DNA of 64,000 nucleotides from Amblyornis subalaris (taxonomy: Eukaryota > Chordata > Aves > Passeriformes > Ptilonorhynchidae). The translations under genes were made by a program, and so were the position numbers. The notes under the pieces are model-generated. The model searched no databases and was not told the DNA's origin. It saw only the letters and a list, made by a program, of their open reading frames with translations. The stretch spans positions 5,071,546 through 5,135,545 of the forward strand of contig JACAXG010000051.1 in assembly GCA_018881555.1 (NCBI GenBank). The letters run 5' to 3'. Shown here in pieces: positions 25,441 through 37,530 of the stretch. Numbering within the stretch: position 1 is the stretch's first letter; each line of letters opens with the position of its first letter.

Positions 25441-26399
25441 AGGAATTCATAACAATCTTTGCCGGTTAGGTCAACAAAGTCATGTTTACACAAAAGTGCG
25501 TGAGAAACTATTTCGCCGAACCAAAAACACTGCACATCTGAAGAACTGCAAAATGCAGGGCCACAGAGGCATCTCTTAATAATCAGTCACCAACATTACT
25601 TCAGTGTATCATAACATTATTTTGCTGTCAGAAGTGAGATCCTAACAATGAGCCAAATATGAACATATAAGGGACTGTGATAAGGAATAAACATAGCCAG
25701 ACAGCAGCATTTTCAGAGCCTCACCCTTTATCACCTCTGCAGTACTACACTTTCAAATATTGTCTCTTTTTCCTTTCAGTTCAGACTCAAAATCCCACTA
25801 TGTTTTAATGTGGCTTCTGAGCACTTTTCTGATGAATCAACATGAAGTGTGTTTCCCTGAACACTTCTGCAAACAAAATTTCATTTTTGACTTGTGTTTG
25901 TGGGTATCAAATAAGAGGGAAAAGATGATGTAAGTGATTCAATGTCTTTGGGAGATGTTTGAAGTTTTTCTTGCTTGGCACATCTTGAATTTCTTCTGTA
26001 GGAAACAGAAGTTTTGTTTGTAAACAGATAATATTAACATGTCTTCCGAAGAAGTGTGACATAATTTTATCATGCTACAGTAGCAAAACATACACTTTCC
26101 AAGAGTATAGTCTTTGCATGTATTTAGAGTTATCTCTGTGAAATGCTATTATAAATAATAAAGTTACTATTTTTCCTCTTCTTAGGGACTGGCACCAATT
26201 AATTTGACTAGTAACCTCATCCAAAAATTGGAATTAAACTTATGTCAGTGTTTTCTAAAGTGTGATTATTAACCTCTGTACTAATTCATCTGGCAAACCA
26301 ATAGAGTATATGCTGTACTTCAAATATTAATTTTCTTTGAACTTTTTTTAACGAAGTAGTGCCTTTGGGGCTGTGTTTAAAGTTGCAAGGATTGTGTTT
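25441..26399. other. AT-rich DNA, nothing recognised
   Basis: Ordinary AT-rich text with no exon, RNA gene or repeat family that I can identify. Confidence 0.5.
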
Positions 26400-26640
26400 G
26401 GCTATCTTAATTAAAAGTATTCAATTAACCCAAACAAAGCTGACTCTGAAGCCTAACAACCTTTCCAAACTGATGAATGATTGCAAAATAATGATTGAAT
26501 TAAGAATAATTGATTTTTTCCCCTTGAAATCTTAAATCAAATAAAATTTATTTATTTTCTTATTAAATAATTATGCAATTAAGGAAATATTTAACTGCTA
26601 GTGTAACACTTGGTAATTAAACATTACAAGACTGCAACAC
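26400..26640. promoter_or_regulatory. Candidate conserved enhancer-like block dense in TAAT motifs
   Basis: Many homeodomain-type core sites (TAATT/ATTAA) lie in about 240 bases, including TTAATTAA near 26408, CAATTAA near 26423, 'aatgattgcaaaataatg', 'gaattaagaataattgattt', 'aattatgcaattaagg' and GGTAATTAAAC. AT-rich DNA produces such motifs by chance, so the regulatory call is only a hypothesis. No gene neighbour is visible to assign a target. Confidence 0.25.
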
Positions 26641-29600
26641 CATTGCAATGGAAGGCATGGGTATCTATGAAATCTTTCTGAAAATTTTATCTTTTTAGGA
26701 TGAGATATTATACTGCAGCTTTGTTTGTAATGTCTTAAATCTCTTAAAGCTTTTGTACTACTACAAGGTCAGATGGTTTATTTGTCACTGGATGATATTT
26801 CTTAGACCACTGTGTCCTGTGTTAAGTAACACGCCCTTCAGCACAGCCAGTCCCAGCACTGTACAAATGCTCACTCACAGCAAGGGCAACTCCCGGAATG
26901 CACCAAAACCCCTTTTCCCAACTCGGAGGCCCAGATGCAAGGATCCCTGACTCTCCTCTTCTACTTCTCACTCTCTTTACACCAGTTTTCAAATCCTATG
27001 TCGTTGTAAGGCTTTAATGTACATTCATGCATGTGCATATGCACATAAAATTCTTAAGGCATTTGTCCTGATTTGGTAGGAAAGTTAACTTTATCAAGGA
27101 GTAAAATTATTGGGAATGGTTTGTGTGAGGAAAGAACAGGTTCGGTAGACCACAGGAATGAGAAATTCCCATAGGAGACAATGAATGTTCCTTAAATTCT
27201 TCCTCAACTCCTCGCTAGAGCTACAAAGCTTTGTTTGGGAAATGCTTCCATGGAAAGATGCTCATCTTCTCCAAAGCTCAGAAACTCAGTAGGCAGATGA
27301 GAGGGAAGGGAAGAAGGAGCAGAAGCAGACTTTTCCTCATTTCTCAAGTCGTGTTTTCCCGGTGATAGTTTTACAGAGTCTCATTTTTCTGACTTAAGTT
27401 TTAACTGTCCAACAGTCCACACAAGACCGCAGCTGGTGACACTTAGCTGTACTGGAGTGAGAAATTAGCTGATGATTTGAGGAAATGTTGTGGGCTAATT
27501 CTTGTGTGGAGGGAACCGAATAGTGAACTGATTAAGGGGATTAACTTTGTGAGATTAATTATAACAAGGAGCCATGAGTCTAAGAATATATTGGGATGTG
27601 TACTGATGCCTAAAGCTTGGAGTTTATGGGACGGGAGTAAATGCGCAAAAGGAACTTTGAAAAATAGGAAGGAAAAGAAAGTAGTTGAAAGTTCACTTTT
27701 AATTGTTCCCTCAGCAAAAGGATTGATTTCACATGAAAACATGTATTTAAAATTTCGCTGTCCCCAAGTGACTTGAGCTAAATTTGTACTTTTTTTCCCT
27801 CTTAGTGGGTTAGACTGAGGAACTTAATCTCACTCAAAGTTCAGATCTCACTGCTGCATTAATATGAGTCCTCATTGGCATGGCTAAATCAGTACCTTAA
27901 AAAAAAAAAGTGAAGTATACATTCGATTAATTTGATTTTCTCCATGGCCTTTCTTAAAAGAACTACTCTTAATTTTCAGAAATGAGATAAATGCCCAAGG
28001 TTTAATTGGTGTCTATAGGGAAGCTGGCATTTAGGTTGTGAAAAGACACCAACTGCAGAAGAGAAAAAAAAGAAAGCGTATGACAGTACTGGGCCATTTG
28101 CTGTCTAACTTGTGCCAGCGTGAGCCAGTAAAAACCCTAATTGTCTTGATACAAGTCCTTTCCCAGGGCAGCAAAAGTTGTAATGAGAATATACTGTGTT
28201 GAACTCAGTTCTTTGTTCTTAATGTTTTTTAAATTTACTTTCCAATTGCACTGTTTTTTTACAGACATCTGTCTCCAAAATAAATCCAATTTACTGTAAC
28301 AGATTGTCTTCAAAATACTTCTTCTCCATCAAAGTAGTGATTTATTGACTCTGTTTGAACTGATAGATATTTTCTTGCACTCTATACAGTGCCTCAAAAA
28401 TGATCATGAAGGCTACCTTTTCATTAGGTCCCATGCTCTGAAGGGGTTCAAAACAGGTCTTGTTAGTCCTGGTGTATTGAAAAGCCTTTAGGTTTTTTTC
28501 TGGACAAGTAGTCTTATACTAACTAAATAATGTCTTTAAAATAATGGTTTATATAAAGGTCTATATAATTTAGGGGTGAGAACTTAAAAAACTTTGTGCA
28601 GCTGCAGAAATTGGTTATAAGAAAATATCTAGTAAGCCTGATTCTGCTCCTTGCTTTGAAAAATCATGCTCTTCCATATACTGGGAATTATCTTCCTGAA
28701 ATCTGTGTGCTGCTGTAAAGAGCAGAATATATTTAGCTACCTTTTTTCTTGGAGAAAAAAGATATGTCTTCACTAAAAGCAGGTCAAAAAGAGGTTAGAA
28801 GTTACAGCTTCGGGAGGAATATTATGCTAATTCAGACATTAGCCTGGAATTTAGTTCTTTCATATGACAAAAGTTCTCCTTAATTTCTTAGTAATACAGA
28901 GCTGTACAAAGAGGGAACAATATTCTGCTAAAGTTGGTGTCTTTAGAGGAAACTGAGGGCTGGTGCTAACATCTTGGAATTATTGCATAGAAAAAAGTAG
29001 AGAGTAAACAGTCCACCTAGTACTATATGTAATTTTAACTCTTCCAGGAGAAATTGCTGTGCACTTTGAAATCTCTGCCTTTACACATTTCTAGCTATCT
29101 GCTAGGTGCTGATAGTAAGGCTCAAAGATTTCTGGTAACAGAAATTGAGCACTGTAGGTATCGTGCTGGAGTCTGAAATCAGGTTTAAAATGAAGTAGCA
29201 GATGTGAGTTTAACTAGATCTCATTATGCTTCATTATGTTTTTCACTTCAATAATCTTTCATAGACCACTCCTCAGTAGAATATAAGGCTTAAATCCATG
29301 AGGCATTGGGATACAATTAGCATTCTTAGAAGGAACTAAAATAGAGAAGATGATACCATTGGGCCTAGAGGATTAGGATCCACCTAATGCCTTTCCTACT
29401 CCATAAATCTTTCTGGGGTGTCAATGAGCTTGCAATTATAGAGCATGATTATTTATGCAAAGTTTCATTTCCTGTATTACATTGCAGTCATAAGCAATCA
29501 TACTAAAAATCTTTGCTATTGTGCAATTCATGCTCCACTACGCTGAAGCACATACAAATCTACTTTCTGTTCAGGTAGAAAGACTGAAACTAAAGTATTA

Positions 29601-29940
29601 TTTGTCTTCTAAGTCGTGTCTTTCTGCCCTGCAAATTTAACACAGTAGATTGTCATGACTTGGAGCATTTCTGAAACACCAAAATAACTTCATGGTTTTG
29701 GTATAGGCTGTAGAAAATAAAACTGTAAAAAAGAGAACTTGGTCTTGTTGTAGCTTCAGGTTTGCTGAAAATATTTAATGTATTATAGGGCCTTATTGTT
29801 CATCATGAAAACTGTACAAATATGTTGAAACTCTATACAAAAAATGCCTCCCACCCCTTTGCTATGTGTAACAAAAGCTGACTGAACTCAGGTGATGATG
29901 ATTTCTTACACGATATTAATGTAGAATATCCTAAGTCCAG
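26641..29940. other. AT-rich DNA, no gene; two overlapping chance-length frames
   Basis: 99-codon frames lie on both strands over 27443-27776. They read the same bases in opposite directions and neither shows a family signature, so I do not call them genes. The stretch 28060-28210 ('ctgggccatttgctgtctaa', 'aaccctaattgtcttgatac') has a conserved-looking, repeat-free composition. Confidence 0.5.
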
Positions 29941-30225
29941 AGTTATGGAAATCCTCTAGTCCAAATCCCCTGCTGAAGTAAATTGCACGGGATACATCCA
30001 GGCAGGTTTTCAGCATCTCCAGAGAAGGAGACTCCACAGCCCCTCTGGGCAGTCTGTTTCAGTGCTCTGTCACTCTCAAAGTAAGCAAGTTTTTCCTCAT
30101 ATTCAGATGGAACTTCCTGCGTTCCAGTTTGTTCGCATTGCCCCTGTTGCTGGACGCTACTGAAGAGAGTCTGGCCCATCCTCTGGACACCTACCCTTAC
30201 ATTTGTATGCATCATTGGGATAAGA
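29941..30225 (-). mobile_element. CR1 LINE 3' part, antisense
   Basis: Plus-strand text 'gaaatcctctagtccaaatc', 'ccaggcaggttttcagcatc', 'gaaggagactccacagcccc', 'ctctgggcagtctgtttcag' and 'gatggaacttcctgcgttcc' is the complement of the CR1 ORF2 end and 3' untranslated region. The same stretch occurs in sense at 32110-32340. The 117-codon antisense frame here is not the LINE frame. The terminal tail repeats are lost. Confidence 0.88.
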
Positions 30226-31918
30226 AGGTAGAAGGTTGGTCCAGGTATGGAAGTCTCAGCTAAAGGAAGTTGGTTGCACAATGAAGATAATGCCACTTTT
30301 CAGATAAGTATTTTTTAGAGAAGTAAAAAGAACTTACATCAAGGATCATTAATCAGATGAAATTATTCTTTGGTAATCCCAAAAAACAGAGATTCTTCCA
30401 CATATTTCCACTATTTACTGAGCTATATTCAAGATATTACATTCAGGTCCTAAGGCCCAGATTTATTGAGGAGAATATATTACTAACACATCACCTCTGT
30501 CATCCTGTGAGGAAAACTTTGTGAAAACGAATGCTGTGTCATTTTTTTTCTCTTTTTAATTTCCTTCATATTAAAACTTTGCATCACACAGAAGCAGTGA
30601 AATGCAGTGGGTGACCATATAAGGTCCAAACACTGTATTTCTATATTTATTAGAGCTATTTAGGTAAGCATATTTAGGCTGTCCATTGACAGTTTTGTTA
30701 CAAGTTAAAAAAAAACAGTTTACCAAAAAAGAAAATTCAATTACACATCACTAGCGGTCCAGTTGTCAATCAATAGAGATCAATGAGTGACATCTACTGC
30801 AAGTAATAATTTCTTTTTTAAATAAAAAATATTGCAGCTTGTAACTGTTATAATTCATACTGGTCATTCAGCAAAAATATTTTGCTTCATCTTTAAATCA
30901 CTACTCTACCACTGTCTATCTCAATAGCTCTAAGTAACGATCAATAATGAATCATTTTATTACTTACCATTAGCTAAGACAAGAGCAGGAATGGTGGTAT
31001 AGACACAGATTAAGTACTTCTATTTTTCTCTATCTCATGATGGCAAGTGGTAGATGTCTGAGAAGAGCCGGATAAGTTACTGATGACCCCTACCATACCA
31101 TCCCTGTACTATTATTTAGTGTTTATAGTGCTGATACATTCTCACATCTGTAGGTACATTTCTTTCGTAAAATGTATTTCATCAAACCTTAACCAACAGG
31201 GGAAAACTTGTTCATAATAAAGACATTAAATCATGCAGTATTTGCACATAGGAGTTCTGAAGCCATGCAATCTTCAAAGGACTCTTTCTTATGTTAATGA
31301 TCTTTAGAAAGGAAGAGAGGCTAGAACAGAAATTAGTTATATCCCACACAGGTCTCCTTAGTACAGGTATGCTTCTGATCCATGACACAAACTCTATATT
31401 TTTAGTTAGAAATAAGCCATATGATCAAAAATGGCACAGCCCATCCTTTATATACAAGATTAATACCTTAACGTAAGTTCTACAGTGAACAGCTCATCAA
31501 CAATTTATTTTTACATTACTGATGAAAATTGAAAGGACCAAAAGTCACAGGGTTATTAAGACTTCTGCTATAAAGCTAGGAATTAAANAAAGCTCCTGGA
31601 TTTAGTAAGTTAATCTAATTAATGATGCAATGCTTCACTACTGATGTTGGCCAAATATCCGCTTTAGTTTTCTACTGTCTCTACAAGTAGATACTTTTCT
31701 GGAATGAGAAATATTATGTGGATCAGTCTTTATACTTGATTGAACTATTTTATATGATCATTAAAAAAAAAGAAAAAAATTAGTTCTTCTTGATCCACAG
31801 ATAGATTTAAAAAGTCTATTAACAGTTGCAACTCTATAAAGAATTATTAAGAAATATTACAGAGAAAATGGGATCAACTCTTTTCTACACAGAGATAAAT
31901 TTCGTTCAAGACAGACAA
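30226..31918. other. AT-rich DNA, no gene; one PBX/MEIS-like site
   Basis: TGTCAATCAA occurs at 30764-30773, followed by 'gagtgaca' within 20 bases. This is the composite type of site bound by PBX with MEIS/PREP proteins. Nothing else was recognised, and an N lies at 31588. Confidence 0.45.
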
Positions 31919-32374
31919 GGAACTACTGGATAGGGTCCAGGGGAGGGTTATGAGCATGATTAAGGGACTAGACCATCTCTCCTTTGAGGAAAGCCTGAGG
32001 GAGCTGAGCCTGTTTAGCCTGGAGAAGGGACAAATGAGAGGGGATCTTAACAATGTATACAATATCTTAACGGTGGATGCCGAGAGGATGGGTCAGAGTC
32101 TCTTCAGTGGTGCCCAGTGACAGGACAAGGGGCAACAGACACAAACAGGAAGTTCCATCTGAATTTGAGGAAAAACTTGTTTACTGTGAGTGACAAAGCA
32201 CTGGAACAGACTGTCCAGAGAGGTTGTGGAGTCTCCTTCTCTGGAGATGCCGAAAATCTGCTTGGATGCAAACCTGTGCAACCTGCTCTAGGTGGAGCTG
32301 CTTGAGAAGATATAGGCTGGACTAGATGACCTCCAGAGGTCCCTTCCAACCATAGCCACTCTGTGATTCCGTGT
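31919..32374 (+). mobile_element. CR1 LINE 3' end, sense, about 456 bases
   Basis: Starts at 'actactggatagggtccagg' and 'gggagggttatgagcatgat', the [16 protein letters not shown] part of ORF2. It passes 'gagggagctgagcctgttta' and 'ggcaacagacacaaacagg', and ends with 'ggactagatgacctccagag', 'gtcccttccaacc' and a decayed tail (CTGTGATTCCGTG). The sense reading frame is broken. It shows the same subfamily wording as the antisense copy at 29941-30225, about 2 kb away in the opposite direction. Confidence 0.93.
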
Positions 32375-33517
32375 GGATGGCCTATTACCTTATAAACATG
32401 TTTAAAGAATGTATAGTGTATTTTCCTTTTTTTCTTTAACTGCCATAGATTGATCAAAGTTTAGGTACTGCCTAGTGTTTAGAGTTATGAACCATTGTGA
32501 TTTCTCTCTCTCACTTCCTCACATTAAACATTAGGTGTATATTCTAATTAACTGGTGTTTATAACTGTAAAAGGAACATTCTTGCTCATTGTAAATAATT
32601 TGTCTTAATAGNGAAGTTTTTAGATTCTCGGACCGGGCTACTTTACCACTATACCAAACAGTTCTTAGGCACGGATCATGGGTTTGTAAAAGCCAACATT
32701 TGCTCTAAGCAGGGAGTCTGAAGATGGCTGCCCTCATTTTGCATGTAAGAAAGTTTAATAATAGAGACAAGATCCATTAAATGTGTTTTGGTGTTTACGT
32801 CAGAAAGTGATTGTAGGGTCATTTGATTTGCCAGTATAAAGGTGGTCTAGAGATGGACAATTTCCCCCTGGAGATATCCTGCATCATGTCAGCATTTCCT
32901 TAGAGTTTTTGATCTAGTTGTGCACAAATACCCTTTTGCATAGAATTTTTCACTGTGGTTCCTGTTAGCATTCTTGTTAATGTCCAAATATTTGAAGTTA
33001 ATTTAGATAGTTTCTTTCCATCTAATTTTTTTTCTGTCACTGTCATTTACTCATATACTTTCTATGGAAGAAACATTTCCTTGAATTTTTTAAAAATCAT
33101 GATATGACACCCTAGAACCATGTTTATTAATGGTTTCTTGATTTTCAGCTTACGCCAGTGTAATAAAAACTTATCTGTATTAGGGTACTCCAGAAAATTA
33201 AAGCAAATAACTACAGGTATGAAATTATTGAGTACCAGTTAGAGCACACATGAAACCATGTGAATTATCTCAGTCAGAGTGTTAACTTAGGCTGCTATAA
33301 GCAAGATTGCTGAGGTTAACAGGTTAAAAACAATCATTTTCTTACCTGAGAATTTTTTGATGTAGTTTGTATTAGTCACCTTTGGGTAAAGGGGGTAGCA
33401 CAAGCCACAGAGCTGGCATGACCAAGAGGCCTCATGATGTGGAGTTACCAGTTTCACTAACTCCTGTTTTGTGCAGAGCCAAATCTGATACAGTGTGACA
33501 AGGCTTCTTGCATATTG
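32375..33517. other. AT-rich DNA, nothing recognised
   Basis: No exon or repeat was found. One N is at 32612. The text includes ordinary T-rich runs. Confidence 0.5.
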
Positions 33518-33892
33518 TTATGTTATCTCACAGCATAGGTCACTAGTAGAGTTCAAACTCTCTTGGCCTGCAGACTCTGAGTCTCTCTCCACTGTAACCG
33601 AGTGCACAGAAGGATTTTTTGGGAAGGGCAACTGGCTCATACCAGAACTCTGACTCTCCAGACAGAGGCATCTTTCGTCTGGTTGTGAAAATTGACTCGT
33701 GAGTTCAAATGTGCTCTCTCTGTCAGTACAATCAGGATACAGGGGGTGAGAGACAGGAAGAGGCTTTCCTTCAAACAAATTGTTCCTGAGAGAGGTGGGT
33801 GCTGAAAGCTGCTGGAGAGGCATGATGCAAAGACACAGCTCTTTCATTCGATTTCTGCAGTGTTCCAGGAAATAAGAAATAAGGAACTTTCA
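33518..33892 (-). other. Uncertain protein-like open frame with possible splice sites
   Basis: An antisense frame stays open for about 120 codons, from just after a TGA near 33893 to a TAA at 33518, including an ATG at 33847. Its composition is richer in charged and polar residues (D, E, S, Q, P) than most chance frames here. A pyrimidine-containing stretch ending in CTGCAG lies just before the ATG, and CTGTGAGA, a plausible donor, lies near the end. I do not recognise a domain, and there is no neighbouring exon. A single exon of an unknown gene is possible, but chance is the simpler explanation at this length. Confidence 0.15.
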
Positions 33893-36800
33893 TAGGAAAT
33901 AAGCACAAAGGAAGAAACTCATACTTCCATCACCAGTTTCTCTTCTTCATGGGAAAACTGAATCTGGCAAACTCGTCAGTTGCAAGAAAGGCCAACAAGA
34001 GTTTTTTCAACAGGAGACCACTGTGTACTGCATTACTTTTTTCTGCTAAATTTATCTTATGGTTTTTCATATGTTACACATTGCAGAATGCATCTTTTGG
34101 TATAAAGACAAAAGCACAGCCAAATTGCAGATGTTATCGTTAAATGCAGTGCACAATACTATGTTTCTGCTACCTTAATGATAGCCTAAAAATTAATTTA
34201 ACATTTAATTACTGGGAGTATCATAGAAAGAAAATAGTATTTCTTAAAAATATATGAAGTCTAATGCATAAAAGTATATTGAAAAGCTGAGAAAAGGTTA
34301 ATGGTATGAGAAAATGAACAGGTACACAGTAATATTAGTGTTAGGTTTTACAGAGCAGAAACATTGTCTTATACCAGGCAAGGGAAACACTCAAGGGAAA
34401 AAAATATTGTTTTAATATGAGAACAAGAAGCAGAGAAGAGAAACTTAAAGGCAATTCAAGCTTGTAAGCTAACTGAATTTATCAGGAAGTAAGGAAAAAA
34501 TAATATCTATTTCAGTTGCCTGCAACAGAAGCTGGTTATAAAATGGAAAATGACACTGTCATAAGCCATTGTTTCAAAAATCAGATATAGCTGAAATAAA
34601 TTGATGACCCAGATTATAACATGAGAACTTTGAGTATTAACTTCAAAACTTCTGTCATATTCTCTTTCTCTGCTGTTTCAAACACTTTGTAAAGAACAGT
34701 CAGACATAGGAGCTAAGTTGATTAAAATATGTGTGTAAAAAGTCTAGAGGACATTAAAAACATAACATTTATGACACTGCCTGCAGAATAATTGTGGAAA
34801 AGATCTTCGTATATTACATATGATAGTTTACTTACTCAACTTGATACTAAGGCAAATAATTTAAATAGCATTAATATGCTCTCTCGAACCCCTAATCCAT
34901 TGAATTAAGTTTAATATCTAGTACAATGAAAAATCAAATAAATTTTGCTTCAGACAAATATTATAAACACTATTTTTTAACCTCATATTCTATACATGGG
35001 TATATATATTTATTTTTACACTTTTTAAAAATCTTGCCAAATTCAAAGTTCATCCGATATTTATTACTACTGAAGAAATACCCATGTGTTGTGACATGTT
35101 TCTTTTCCAGCATGGAGGCACTGGTTTACACATGCAAAGTTGTGACTAAAAACCATATAGCAAGCCTTAACATAAATGTTTTTAGTAGAAATATCTGTGT
35201 ATTTTAGTAGTGGTTTCCTTGCTTTCTTTTAAATCTTTGAAGATGCTGTGGTTATCTAAAAAACTTTACAGTGTTTTGCTCATGTGTCAACTCATTTGAA
35301 AATGCCCTGGGAAGGATTTGGGAGACAAACTGTGAATGCTGCAGGTCTGTGATTGGGACTGGCTGTATTAAATTTCTTATGTTGCGTGGATTGTTTCTAC
35401 TTCATACAATATTTTCCCTTTAAATATCAGTTCATTATTGATGGCTCAGATGTCTCAGATGTCTACCCTCTTGCCCTCGACTGAACCTGTAAGCAGATGG
35501 TTCAAATAGATCTGAAAATGCTGGGTCTTTGAAAGAAATGGCCAAGCTGGTGAGGTCCTTGTCACAGTGCTGAGAAGCATCAATGACTGCTTAGAAATTA
35601 GGGAACTGATTTGGTGGTTTTCCGTAGGTTTCAGAGACGAATATGCAACCTGGCTTGTTCTTTTCTTTATTATTTTGGTGGAATTGTGTGCATTTCAAGA
35701 TCAGTCTCTTGACTGAATGGGTGTAATCACTTTTCTTCTTAAAGTAGTGTTGAACTGAAGGCAGACCTTGAACAGAACAGATCAGGACAGATGAGATCTT
35801 GGACAGCCAGATCTGGAGTAGAGAGTTTTTGCTTTGCTGGGCTTGACAGTACAATTTAGAAGAGTGTAAACCTGCTAAGTCCCAGACATGGAATAGCTTA
35901 CACTGACAAACTAGCATGGTGGTGTCCATAGTCTAGTCACTACCACAGGCCTCACAGAGATGACTGCATTTGTGGTTTGGCTCTGCACTTTTCTGTGGCC
36001 TTGGAATAAGCTGCCTCATTCCTTTCAGAATTTCTCTACCTGTAATGATGAGGGACATAAGGGATCGTGGAGTTTACTGCTTTGGTGACCTACAGCTCTG
36101 GGGCAAGCTGCACAAACTCACACACCTTGATGCTAGATTTAGCAACCTCAATCTCTTGTCTTAGGTCCAAGCCTGGCTCCCTACACTGTCACACACAGCC
36201 AGAAGCTGTGGTGCAGTGCTCTCTGCCCTGGCACCAGAGAACAGCTGGCTCGTCCTTCCTAGGTGTTGTTCCCAGGGGAATTGGTCAAGAGCTAAAGGCA
36301 CACAATTGCAGGTACACAACAATCGCTGATTACAATTTTCATGTTCTCAGTTTTTTGACAGGACATAAGTGCTGTCATATGAAGAAGAGACAAGCTTGAT
36401 TTTACAGATTAAAAGGTGTGGGGGCCTGCTTAATTTTTATAAAATTTACTTAATTTACAGTGTTGCCGAGCATGGGATTTGGTTTTAAATAGCCATCTCA
36501 GAATAAGTTTGGAAAAGATTTTAATCCAGTTTTGTTAGAAACCACCTTCAAAATTTTCTCCAAGTTTCATATTTGGGCCACTCTTATCTATCTACTTGTT
36601 TATAGTGATAAAAATATCTAGACAGACTCAATGTTTACCCTTCTCCTTTTTCTTAAACTAAGCTTCCATGATCTGCAAGTAGGATGAGATTTTTTGTTTT
36701 AAGTAGAATTAGACACAGGTGTTGAAGTTCTCTAAGGCTATTTTCCAGACTGTTCACTTCCTCAATCTTTTTAAGAGCTCTTAATCACTTAATGACATTT

Positions 36801-37467
36801 GTTTTCTTAACAGTGGTGAAAAAGGAAAAAGACAAAGGAGATTGAGCTTTGGTGTTATTCAGTACCATAACTGTGTCTTGTGCTTGGCAGTCAGCAAGTG
36901 ACACTCGTCAGTTATTTAAAAGAAATGCTTTTTTGATTAATGGTACCAACTTAATGTTGGAGAGAGTTCCAGCTGCTGGAGTGATAGTGTACATATCTAC
37001 TCAGATTAAGTTGAAGAACAGGAAAATCTGTGAAGGGTGTACTTTTGCAATTTTAAAGGCTAGCTGTGTCCAGATATTCCTTTGTCATTTTTCCTTTGAT
37101 ATGTACAATTTGTTACTGAAACTGACCTCCAGCATACAACTGTGGGTTAGGTAGATGAGTCTTCAGCAATATTTAAAAAGACTCAACACGAAGCAAAACT
37201 AAAATGATTGGTTTGGGAAGATGATCCATTTTTGGTTAGCTTTTAATATTTATTGCTGTAGGATTATCAATAATCCTAGCACAAATAAGCATAAAAGTAC
37301 CCCAAGCAAACGCAATAAGTTTATCCCAAATAATTTATTCTTAAAGAGAAATGTCTGGCTTGTTCAATTCAATGTATTTTGAAACGAATATTCTATATTT
37401 TTCCCTCATAACTAATTTGCTTGTCTTGGCAATCTAACTTGTAGAAATGTAATTCTGAGACAATTGA
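33893..37467. other. AT-rich DNA with one GC-richer unidentified patch
   Basis: Nothing was recognised except composition. 36060-36300 is GC-richer ('tctggggcaagctgcacaaa', 'gctctctgccctggcaccag') and open in one frame for 110 codons with no signature. 35591-35929 antisense is open for 112 codons, also without a family match. Neither is called as a gene. Confidence 0.45.
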
Positions 37468-37530
37468 AGAATCATAGAATGGTTTGGGTTGCAAGAGACC
37501 TTAATCATCTGGCTCCAACCCATTTGCATT
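37468..37530 (-). mobile_element. Very short CR1 3' tip, antisense
   Basis: 'gaatcatagaatggtttggg' followed by 'ttgcaagagaccttaatcat' and 'ctccaaccc' is the complement of the last 60 bases of CR1. The element stops after about 60 bases, an extreme case of 5' truncation. Confidence 0.85.

Noticed and set aside
27443..27776. Overlapping 99-codon frames on opposite strands
   Set aside because: Mirror-image frames over the same bases, no family signature; at most one could be real and neither is supported.
29943..30296. 117-codon antisense frame
   Set aside because: Falls in a CR1 fragment but is not the ORF2 frame.
32093..32457. Frames of 62-117 codons on both strands
   Set aside because: They are out-of-frame readings of the sense CR1 copy at 31919-32374.
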